The notes under the pieces: model-generated
Databases searched by the model: none
What the model saw: only the letters and a program-made list of their open reading frames with translations
Told to the model about the DNA's origin: nothing
Position numbers and translations under genes: made by a program
Part shown: positions 44,060-52,296 of the stretch, piece by piece
Layout of the letters: each line of letters starts with the position of its first letter
Numbering within the stretch: position 1 is the stretch's first letter
Source: UBA11606 sp965243715
GTDB lineage: Bacteria > Actinomycetota > Acidimicrobiia > Acidimicrobiales > Aldehydirespiratoraceae
Length of the DNA: 64,000 nt
NCBI GenBank assembly: GCA_965243715.1
Contig: CBDEVU010000009.1
Span: 583,606-647,605 of the forward strand
Direction of reading: 5' to 3'

Positions 44060-47000
44060 ATGGTTGTAGGTTTTGGTCGTATTGCGGAGTTGGTAGAGGC
44101 GCAGGATTTTGAGGGCCTGTTTATTGGGGAGTTGGGTTGGGATAATCCGATTAGTTGTCGGCCGGTGTTGGGGGCTGTACCGGTGGCGTCGAAGTGTGGG
44201 TTTGTTGTTTATCATTGCGATGATCGGGGTGGTGGGGGGTTGGATGTTGAGGGGTTGGATCGGGAGATTGCGAAGCGGTCGATTGAGCGTTTGTTGATTG
44301 TGACGGTGGATGGTGAGCAGCGGTGGCGGTGGCCGGAGCGGCGTAAGTCGGGTGGGACTCGTTATGTCGTTCATGAGCATCGTAATGGGGTTGCTAATCC
44401 GGCTTTGTTTCAGCGTTTGGCGGGGATCCGGTTCGCACTTTGTGAACAGGATAGTTTGAGTGTGTTGACGGTGCGTGAGCGGGTTCGGGCGCAGTTCAAC
44501 GCTGATGCGGTTACGAGCAAGTTCTATGATGAGTTTCGTAAGGTTCAGCGTAGCCTTATGGAAGCAATCAACGGTATCTGGGTTGATTCGGAGCGTTCTT
44601 GGTATTCGTCGTTGTTGTTGAACCGTCTCATGTTTATCTATTTCATGCAGCGCAAAGAGTTTCTAAACGGTGACACGGATTATCTAGCTACGAGTCTGAA
44701 ACGGATTTGTAGGTTGAGAGGCCAGGACCGGTTTTATGAATATTATCGAGATTTTCTTATTCCGTTGTTCCACGATGGGTTGGGGGCTGAGGGTAAGATT
44801 CATCCAGATGAGAAGATAGCGGCGATTATTGGTAGCGTTCCCTACGTGAACGGCGGGATATTTTCGGTTCATCCGCTAGAGAAAAAGTATAATATTAGAG
44901 TCGCTGATGAATCTTTCCAGCAGATTTTTACTTTTTTTGATCGGTATCGTTGGCATCTTGATGAGCGACCCACTGGTGATCCCAACGAGATCAACCCGGA
45001 GATTCTTGGTTACATCTTCGAAAAATATGTGAACCAGAAAGAACAAGGCGCTTACTACACGAAAGAAGATGTCACGGGTTATATGGCGGCGATGACTATC
45101 TCTGCCTGTTGCTTTGGGCCGGATTGCTGATACGGTTGATCGGTCGCCGTGGCATCTCCTGCAGCGTGAACCGGGTCGCTATATTCCTGAGGGGTTGCTG
45201 TACGGATGCGGTTTGGATCTGCCTGTCAAGGTTGAAACGGCGGACTTGGCTGAGGTTGGTATTCTGGATCAATCGGCTGATATTAGAGAACCCGATGAGC
45301 CTGATGTTCGTCTGCCGGGGGAGCGGTGGCGTGAGACTCTAGCTCGGCGAGAGACTGTGGCTGACCTTCGCCAACGGCTGGCTGGGGGCGATGGTTACTT
45401 CGTTTACGCAGGCGGTCACCGAGAACCTCGACTTTTTGACCCTCGCTTTGGACTGGATAGGCGAACTAGGCGGCCAAGGTCACGCGGCTGACGTTTGGGC
45501 GGTATTGGACGATCTTAAGATTATTGATCCGACGTGTGGGTCGGGGGCTTTCTTGTTCGCCGCGTTTGATATTTTAGAAGAGTTGTACACCAATACGTTG
45601 ACAGCGGCGAAGAAGGCAGTAGCCGACCAAACCGCCAACCACGAAACGCAACAGCTGACCGCCGAGGCCGACCAGCACGGATCGCATGCGTATTTCATTG
45701 CCAAGCAGGCGGTTTTGGCTAACCTTTACGGTGTTGACTTGATGCCCGAAGCGACCGAAATAGCGCGGTTGCGCCTGTTTCTTGCTTTAGTGGCCCGGCT
45801 CAATAAGCGAGGTGATCTTGAACCTTTACCGGATTTGGATATGAACATTCGGGCGGGGAACGTCTTGGTGGGGTGCTCCACCGCGGACGATGCTAAGTGT
45901 CGTTTCGGCGGTGAGCTGCTGGCCATGAAACGACTGGAGGTGATGGATAAACAGGCCGAGAAGACCGCGGCTGTGTACCGCAACTTTGTCAACGCCCAAC
46001 GAAACGGTGACCCAGCCGAGGAGATCGCGGCGATCAAAACCGAGTTTCAGACCATGACGGCTGCGCTACGCGATGAACTCGACCTGCTCTACAGTCCCCA
46101 TGACGAAGTTGGGACCGCGCACAACAATTGGCGCAAATCACACCAGCCATTCCACTGGTTCGTTGAGTTTCCCGAAGTGATGGCTGGGGGGGGGTGACAG
46201 GATTCGACGCGGTAATTGGCAACCCACCGTATGTAGCCAAGAGGAAAATCACCGACTACACCTACCAAGGCTTCGACACCGACAACTGCCCCGACATATA
46301 CGCCCCCTGCATGGAACGAGCAGCCACCCTAGTCAAACCCCAAGGCGGCTACGCCATGATCGTGCCGCTTTCATTTCAGTATTCCAACCGACTACTCGGC
46401 GGCCCGCCAAATGCTTGCGGCGAGACTCCCTGCCCGTTGGGTCAGTAGTTACGCGCTGGATCCTTCGAGTTTGTTTGGTGGTGGTGTACGTGTGCGTTCC
46501 GTCATCGTGATCGGACGGACCGACACCGAACCACTCTTAGCTGTTACCGAACTTCGACGCTGGCGTAGTGACTATCGTTCCTATCTCTTCCACACCAACC
46601 AGTATGCCACAGTGAACCGACTTGATGACGGTGCGCCATGGCCGCGGCTAGGACACCCCCAAGTTAAAACACTGTACGAAGCACTTACCGCAAACGGAAA
46701 AACCATCAGCCGATGTAGTTAGTAGGGCCGGTTTCTCGCTCCGGTATAAGAGGTATGCGACCTATTCGTTAAGTGTTTTTATCGAGCCACCACCAATCGT
46801 GGACTCCTAACGGCAAACGAATAAGACAGCGCGAACAGAGGGCTGAGTTTGTCTCTGAAAGGTGCGTGATATCGCTTTCATGTTGCTCTCGGGCCGTATG
46901 GCATATTGGTGGTGGACTATGAACGGCAACGAGTTAGACCTAACTCAGACTATTCTCACGAGCGTTCCCGATCTCTCCGGCCGAAGTTTCCGCTGTTGCT

Positions 47001-47258
47001 CAACAACTCACGGTATTGGCCCAGCGACTTCGAGACGAGCAACCCCGTCATCCCCGAGTCGTTCTGAATGCGGGGAAACTGGTAGGAAATTACGACATGC
47101 TCCGGTGTCGCCATATCACCGATGAGGCTGAGAAGCTCATTCTCGATACCCTCGGTCTTAGTCACCTGTGGCCCGCTGTTCTGTTAGCAGACGCCCGATC
47201 GCAGAAGGCCACCAGAGAGGGCCATGGAGTCAAACGCGAATGGCCTTTCCCCTGGTGA
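44060..47258 (+). pseudogene. Eco57I/type ISP-like DNA adenine methylase, multiply frameshifted
   Basis: About 3.2 kb (~1060 codons) encodes one methylase in pieces. Piece 1, 44060 to about 45115, has EKYVNQKEQGAYYTKEDVTGY before the SAM domain. Piece 2, to about 45395, has SPWHLLQREPGRYIPEGLLY and WRETLARRETVADLRQRL. Piece 3, to 46197, has motif I DPTCGSGAFLFAA and NIRAGNVLVG. Piece 4, from 46194, has motif IV GNPPYVAKRK. Piece 5, from about 46400, has SSLFGGGVRVRSVIVIG. Further pieces have RYKRYATYSLSVFIEPPP, DIAFMLLSGRMAYWWW and the tail LVGNYDMLRCRHITDEAE. Five or more frame changes, one in a G9 tract. Probably inactive unless some frame changes are sequencing errors. Confidence 0.85.
46186..46194 (+). 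repeat. G9 homopolymer between methylase motifs I and IV
   Basis: Nine consecutive G bases follow ATGGCT. As sequenced, the frame ends in TGA right after the tract; ten (or seven) G would join MAGGG to VTGFDAVIGNPPY. The tract is a classic slippage site. Confidence 0.9.
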
Positions 47259-47306
47259 ACAGCGGATCCGTTTCACCTACTGGAGCGGCGGTGGCAATAT
47301 CTACCG

Positions 47307-48164
47307 ATGCCCGACGCTTGCCCGACCAACGACATCGCCACCCTGCGCCGCTGGCTAGGTAACAGCGAGACGCGGGTCGACGTGATCTCCACCGCCTGGT
47401 GTCGCCGCATGGAAGAAACCCTGGGTCGTGAACCGACGCTGCGTGACGGTGACCCTCTGCCGCCGCTGTGGCACACCATTACCCACCTCACCTCCGTTCC
47501 GCTGCATCAACTCGGCCCCGATGGTCACCCGAAACGAGGTGGGTTCTTGCCGCCGATCGCCCTCGCCCGTCGCATGTGGGCCGGGGGGCGCTTCGTGTTC
47601 GGTCGCCCAATCCTCTTAGGCGAGCAAGTTACGAAAACGTCGACCATCACCGACATCGAGATGAAGACAGGCCGAACCGGTTCTCTGTGTTTCGTGACCC
47701 TCAACCACAAACTTGACGTAGACGGTGAGGTGTGCCTCGCCGAGGATCAGGACCTAGTCTTTCTCGACCCGGCCAACCCGGATGCCCCACAACCAGAGCT
47801 CAAGCGGGCGCCGATCGAGCACGATTTCCGTCGCACCGTCACCCCGTCGGAAGTCATGCTGTTTCGCTATTCGGCGTTGACCTTCAACAGCCACCGCATT
47901 CACTATGACCGTGCCTACGCCCGAGCGGCGGAAGGCTATCGTGACCTCGTGTTTCACGGCCCCCTAACAGCCACCCTGTTGGCCGAAATGGCCGAAGCCG
48001 AAACCGGCCGCACGCTCGCCGAGTTTTCGTTTCGCGGCCTGGCCCCGCTGTTCGTTACCGAGCCGTTCACCATCTCGGGCCACCAAGACGGTCCCACCGT
48101 GGACCTGTGGGCTAGCACCCCGAGCGGTGGATTGGCCATGCAAGCCCAAGCCCGGCTCAGCTAG
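47307..48164 (+). CDS. Mesaconyl-CoA-type hydratase (HTD2/FAS1-like hot-dog family)
   Basis: 285 aa. A double hot-dog hydratase of the HTD2/mesaconyl-C4-CoA hydratase type: PPLWHTITHL, GGFLPPIALARRMWAGGR, then a C-terminal half with FRYSALTFNSHRIHYDRAYA (hydratase-2-like His) and VFHGPLTATLLAEM. It should add water to an unsaturated CoA ester. The next gene, 3 bp downstream, encodes a methylsuccinyl-CoA dehydrogenase-like enzyme whose product is mesaconyl-CoA, so the two likely catalyse successive steps. Starts 48 bp after the methylase remnant. Confidence 0.85.
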   Translation: MPDACPTNDIATLRRWLGNSETRVDVISTAWCRRMEETLGREPTLRDGDPLPPLWHTITHLTSVPLHQLGPDGHPKRGGFLPPIALARRMWAGGRFVFGRPILLGEQVTKTSTITDIEMKTGRTGSLCFVTLNHKLDVDGEVCLAEDQDLVFLDPANPDAPQPELKRAPIEHDFRRTVTPSEVMLFRYSALTFNSHRIHYDRAYARAAEGYRDLVFHGPLTATLLAEMAEAETGRTLAEFSFRGLAPLFVTEPFTISGHQDGPTVDLWASTPSGGLAMQAQARLS

Positions 48165-48167
48165 GCC

Positions 48168-49742
48168 ATGGCTGACGCCCCCACCCTCGACGACGCCCGT
48201 ACGGCGGTGGCCTTAGCCCAAGCCGTCGTCGCCACCGCTGCCGAGACGGCCAAGGAACACGGCCCCGCCGCCTACGACGACCAAGTCAACCTGTACGAAC
48301 TGGCCCACACCGCGGCGGGCGTATCGATGTGTAGCACCGCCCTCGACTACGCAACCCACGGTGCCCAAGAGCAACACCTCGCCCTGGTTTTTATCGGGCG
48401 CGTCGTAGCCCAACTCGGCGCAACGCTGTGGACGGCGCACGATCGTTGGGGGGCGGCGCCCGATGTGCTGGGCTCGGCCCGAGCGTTTAGCGTCGCAGCG
48501 ACGGCTGGTGATTTCGTTGCCGGGGCCGCCCATTATCAGCCGCCTACTCATCTGGGACCGGACCTCGACTTAGTTGCCGAAACGTTTCGACGATTCGGTG
48601 CCGACCAGATCGCCCCCCGCGCCGAAGCTATTCACCGCGGCGATCTCGACATTCCCTTCGACATCATCGAAGGCGTGGCCGACCTAGGCTGCTTTGGCCT
48701 ATCAATTCCAGAGGTTTACGGCGGCTGCGCACAAGGTAATCAAGACGACTACGTGGCCATGGTTATTGCCACCGAGGAGTTGTCGCGGGCGTCGCTCGGG
48801 GCGGGCGGGTCGCTCATAACTCGGCCAGAAATCCTGGCACGCGCCCTCGAAGGCGGCGGAACCGAAGCTCAAAAACGGCACTGGTTGCCCCGAATCGCGT
48901 CGGGGGAGACGCTGTGCGCGGTTGCGGTCACCGAACCCGACTACGGCTCCGACGTGGCCAATCTGAAAGTCACCGCCACTCCGACCGATGGCGGCTACCT
49001 GCTCAACGGCAGCAAAACCTGGTGTACATTCGCGGGCCGAGCCACCGCCCTCATGGTGCTGGCCCGCACCAACCTCGACCCGGAGGTAGGGCACCGCGGA
49101 CTCAGCATCTTCATAGTCGAAAAACCCTCCGACGACGGCCACGCGTTCGTCCACAAAGCTAATGGCGGCACCCTCGAAGGCCGAGCCATTCCCACCCTTG
49201 GTTACCGGGGCATGCATAGCTTTGAGGTCAGTTTCCGCGACTGGTTTGTGCCCGCCGATCACCTCATCGGGGGCGAGGAGGGCGTCGGGCGGGGTTTCTA
49301 TCTCCAGATGGCCGGGTTCGAAAATGGCCGTCTGCAAACCGCCGCTCGCTCGATTGGCGTGATGCAACGGGCCTACGAACTAGCGGCCAACTATGCACGC
49401 GAACGGCAGGTGTTCGGGCGCCCCCTCGATAGCTATCAACTCACCCGAGTGAAACTCGCCACGATGGCCGCGCTGGCCAACGTCAGCCGCCAATACGCCT
49501 ACCATGTGGCGCGGTCCATGGCCCGTGGCGACGGGGCGGCTGAGGCGGCGATGGCCAAGGCATTCATGGGCCGCGCCGCGGAGTGGGTCACCCGAGAAGC
49601 CCAACAGATTCACGGCGGCTACGGCTACGCCGAAGAGTACGAGATCAGCCGACTGTTCGTCGACGCCCGGGTGTTGTCGATCTTCGAAGGGGCAGACGAA
49701 ACGCTGTGCCTCAAACTGATCGCCCGCCGCCTCCTCGCCTGA
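48168..49742 (+). CDS. Acyl-CoA dehydrogenase, (2S)-methylsuccinyl-CoA dehydrogenase-like
   Basis: 524 aa, longer than ordinary acyl-CoA dehydrogenases because of a ~140-residue N-terminal helical extension, a feature of Mcd of the ethylmalonyl-CoA pathway. Mcd-like stretches: NGSKTWCTFAGRA, LSIFIVEKPS, LGYRGMHSFEVSF, GFYLQMAGFENGRLQTAARS; then QIHGGYGYAEEYEISRLF of the family. FAD-dependent oxidation of methylsuccinyl-CoA to mesaconyl-CoA is the likely reaction. ATG 3 bp after the hydratase stop. The rest of the pathway (crotonyl-CoA carboxylase/reductase, ethylmalonyl-CoA mutase) is not in this window. Confidence 0.87.
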   Translation: MADAPTLDDARTAVALAQAVVATAAETAKEHGPAAYDDQVNLYELAHTAAGVSMCSTALDYATHGAQEQHLALVFIGRVVAQLGATLWTAHDRWGAAPDVLGSARAFSVAATAGDFVAGAAHYQPPTHLGPDLDLVAETFRRFGADQIAPRAEAIHRGDLDIPFDIIEGVADLGCFGLSIPEVYGGCAQGNQDDYVAMVIATEELSRASLGAGGSLITRPEILARALEGGGTEAQKRHWLPRIASGETLCAVAVTEPDYGSDVANLKVTATPTDGGYLLNGSKTWCTFAGRATALMVLARTNLDPEVGHRGLSIFIVEKPSDDGHAFVHKANGGTLEGRAIPTLGYRGMHSFEVSFRDWFVPADHLIGGEEGVGRGFYLQMAGFENGRLQTAARSIGVMQRAYELAANYARERQVFGRPLDSYQLTRVKLATMAALANVSRQYAYHVARSMARGDGAAEAAMAKAFMGRAAEWVTREAQQIHGGYGYAEEYEISRLFVDARVLSIFEGADETLCLKLIARRLLA

Positions 49743-49762
49743 GATAATGTTGAAATTTCCTG

Positions 49763-49791
49763 TTGACGTTCTAAGTTCGTTCTGATACAAT
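49763..49791 (+). promoter_or_regulatory. Consensus-like promoter for a leaderless mRNA
   Basis: TTGACG (49763-49768), 17-bp spacer, TACAAT (49786-49791). The first base of the ATG at 49798 lies 7 bases after the -10, exactly where transcription should begin, and no ribosome binding site exists between them. Confidence 0.75.
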
Positions 49792-49797
49792 AAACGC

Positions 49798-50895
49798 ATG
49801 TTCCAGAAAGCGCATGACAACTTGGCTGAGGTTGCTCTCCACGGAATGTCTCGGCCGGAGTTGACCACAACTATTGGTGGGCTTGATCGGGTGATCGCTC
49901 ACGCGCAAGAACGACGCTTGGCCTGCTTGGCCGGGATCGACGCGTTGGGCGATTCTGGGGCCGATGCGGCCAGCGTGGGGCATTCGTTGTCGCGGCGCTC
50001 GAATCGCCAGTCCAAACAAGACGCCAAAGTCGCTACACAGTTGGCGCAGATGCCCGCTGTGGCCGAGAGCTTGGCCAGTGGGGTTATCACTACTGAGCAT
50101 GCCGCTGTGTGTGCTGAGGCGGCGGCTCGGGTATCGCCGGGTGAGGCTGAGGAGTTGCTCTCGTTGGCTGCGGATTTGCCTGCCGATCGGTTTGCTAAGA
50201 AGACTCGGGAGTGGGTCAACAGCAGGGAATCTCGCGGAGTGGTTGAGAAGCGCCACGCCCGGCAGCGCCGCCTCCGTGAGGTAACTGACTGGGTTGATGG
50301 CGAGGGGATGGTCAACATCTTGAGCCGCCTCGATCCAATCAACGGCGCACGGGCTCTCGCTGCCTTGCGCGAGTTTGCTAACCAGAAGGGCCCCGACGAC
50401 ACTCGTACGGTGAAGCAGCGCCGAGCCGATGCGATGGTGGCGTTGCTCACTGGTGCACGGGCTAAGCGCGACGGCAAGCCGCATCCCAAGCACATGGTCC
50501 ACCTGCTGCACTGTCTCGAGACGGGGAGCACCGAGCTAGTCGACGGCAGCCCCGTCCCCGACGAAGTACTCATCGAACTCGGCCCCACCGCCGAAGTCGT
50601 CGGCCAAATCTTCGCAGGCGATGGCCGACCCTTGTGGCTGGGGCGATCAACCCGGCTGGCTAGTCGCGATCAGTGGATCGCCCTCATCGCCCGCCATCGT
50701 GGTTGTAGCGAATGCGGAGCCTCACCGGACCGCACCGAGGCGCATCACACCAAGGAATGGGCTAACGGCGGGCCGACCGATATCGACAACCTCGAACTAC
50801 CCTGCTGGAACTGCCACGGCCGAAAACACCGAGGCCGACACGGCGATCCCGCCCGACATCGAAAACACCGGCGATCGCCCGTTACCGGCGGGTGA
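49798..50895 (+). CDS. DUF222/HNH endonuclease domain protein
   Basis: 365 aa. An N-terminal DUF222/13E12-repeat-type helical region (residues ~15-250) is followed by an HNH domain with a zinc-knuckle: CSECGASPDRTEAHHTKEW then NLELPCWNCHGRKH. This family is multi-copy and mobile-like in actinobacteria and its role is unknown. Apparently translated from a leaderless transcript. Its 3' end overlaps the convergent P450 gene by 14 bp. Confidence 0.9.
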   Translation: MFQKAHDNLAEVALHGMSRPELTTTIGGLDRVIAHAQERRLACLAGIDALGDSGADAASVGHSLSRRSNRQSKQDAKVATQLAQMPAVAESLASGVITTEHAAVCAEAAARVSPGEAEELLSLAADLPADRFAKKTREWVNSRESRGVVEKRHARQRRLREVTDWVDGEGMVNILSRLDPINGARALAALREFANQKGPDDTRTVKQRRADAMVALLTGARAKRDGKPHPKHMVHLLHCLETGSTELVDGSPVPDEVLIELGPTAEVVGQIFAGDGRPLWLGRSTRLASRDQWIALIARHRGCSECGASPDRTEAHHTKEWANGGPTDIDNLELPCWNCHGRKHRGRHGDPARHRKHRRSPVTGG

Positions 50896-52201
50896 CCTTT
50901 ACCGGAAGGGTGGTGTAGCCGTGGACGAACGACGAAAAGGTTCGTTCCGGTTCGCCCTGCACCTCCACTCGGCTGAAGCGGGCCAGCAACTCCTCCCACA
51001 GCACCCGGAGTTGCAACTCGGCCAACCGGCTGCCCATACAAAAGTGGATTCCGTAGCCGAAGGCGAGTTGACGGTCGGCGTTAGGGCGATCAAGATCGAT
51101 CACCTCGCCGTTGGCAAAAACGTCCTCGTCGCGGTTGGCCGACAGGTACCACATCAGGATCTGGTCGCCTTCAAGAATCTGCTTGCCGCCCAACTCCGTG
51201 TCCTGGGTGGCGGTGCGGCGCATGTACGACAACGGGGTTTGCCAGCGGATGATCTCGGGAACCATCTTGGTCACTAGAGCGGGGTCGGCGATGAGTTTGT
51301 CGTATTCGTCGGGGAAAGAGTTAAGGCCGTAGACGCTGCCTGTCATGGTGTTGCGGGTGGTGTCGTTGCCGCCCACGATCAACAGCAACAGGTTGCCGAG
51401 ATGGGCAACGGTGGGCATGTCTTTGGTGGCTTCGCCGTGAACTAGCATCGACACGAGATCGAACCCGGGATTGGCGCGCCGTTCTTCCCATAGCCTGCTG
51501 AAGTACGTCACGCACTCCATCATCTCCTCGAGCTTTTGCTCCTGGGTTTCGACAACCCCACCGGGTTGGGGAACAGCGAAAACAATGTCGGACCAGCGGG
51601 TGAGTTTACGGCGATCCTCCAGCGGGAAATCGAATAAGGTGGCCAGCAAAAGGGTGGTGAGTTCGATCGAGACCGTGTCGACCCAATCGAACGTCTCACC
51701 GTCGGGTAACGATTCCAAGACGCTAACGGTGCGCTCGCGGATCAGCGGTTCTAGGTTACGGAGATTGCTCGGAGCCGAAACGCTGCGCACCGTTTTGCGC
51801 TGCTGGGTGTGGGTCGGCGGGTCCATCGAAATGAACGAGGCTAGGCGGCGTAGCTGCTCGTCGACCTCGGGAGTCCGGCGGGGACTGAGGGTGATGCCGT
51901 GGGCCGACGAAAACGTCTTCCAGTCACCGTCCACGGTTCGCACGTCGTCGAACTTGGTGACCGACCAGTAGCGGCCCGCCGTTTCGAGTTCGTTGAAATG
52001 GACCGGATCTTCAGCGCGTAGACGGGCGAAATGGTCGTACCACCGGTCTTCGCGGAACAAGTGCGGGTTGGCCGGATTGATGTCCTCAATCGCCATCTCC
52101 GCCGCGGCGGGAACCGAAGCGCCAATCTCAGCCATCTCCATCTCCGGCGTGCGAGTAGCAAAGGCTAGGAGGTCTGGTTGGCCCTCTGTCGAGTCAGTCA
52201 T
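50882..52201 (-). CDS. Cytochrome P450, CYP153-like
   Basis: 439 aa from the ATG at 52201, which has GAGGAG eight bases upstream; the frame is open 29 codons further, but without family sequence. Hallmarks: I-helix GGNDTTR near 287, ExxR in PEIIRW near 316, heme-binding FGYGIHFCMG near 385. Phrases HFARLRAEDPVHF, MRRTATQDTELGG and MWYLSANRD match CYP153-type alkane/fatty-acid omega-hydroxylases. Needs a ferredoxin and reductase, which are not adjacent. Divergent from the ferredoxin oxidoreductase gene (95-bp gap). Confidence 0.88.
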   Translation of the reverse strand: MTDSTEGQPDLLAFATRTPEMEMAEIGASVPAAAEMAIEDINPANPHLFREDRWYDHFARLRAEDPVHFNELETAGRYWSVTKFDDVRTVDGDWKTFSSAHGITLSPRRTPEVDEQLRRLASFISMDPPTHTQQRKTVRSVSAPSNLRNLEPLIRERTVSVLESLPDGETFDWVDTVSIELTTLLLATLFDFPLEDRRKLTRWSDIVFAVPQPGGVVETQEQKLEEMMECVTYFSRLWEERRANPGFDLVSMLVHGEATKDMPTVAHLGNLLLLIVGGNDTTRNTMTGSVYGLNSFPDEYDKLIADPALVTKMVPEIIRWQTPLSYMRRTATQDTELGGKQILEGDQILMWYLSANRDEDVFANGEVIDLDRPNADRQLAFGYGIHFCMGSRLAELQLRVLWEELLARFSRVEVQGEPERTFSSFVHGYTTLPVKVTRR

Positions 52202-52296
52202 CGGGAGCGCTCCTCGGTTGATTCCCACTCTAGCCGAGGAGTCCGCGCGGGCTCGAATATTCGCCGTGAACGACTCGCTGTGCAACAATCGGCGGC

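Noticed and set aside
40533..47258. A complete DISARM system (SNF2 helicase, PLD, methylase)
   Set aside because: No DrmA or DrmB gene is adjacent; the PLD domain is fused to the SNF2 protein, and the only DUF1998-type protein is more than 34 kb away in its own operon.
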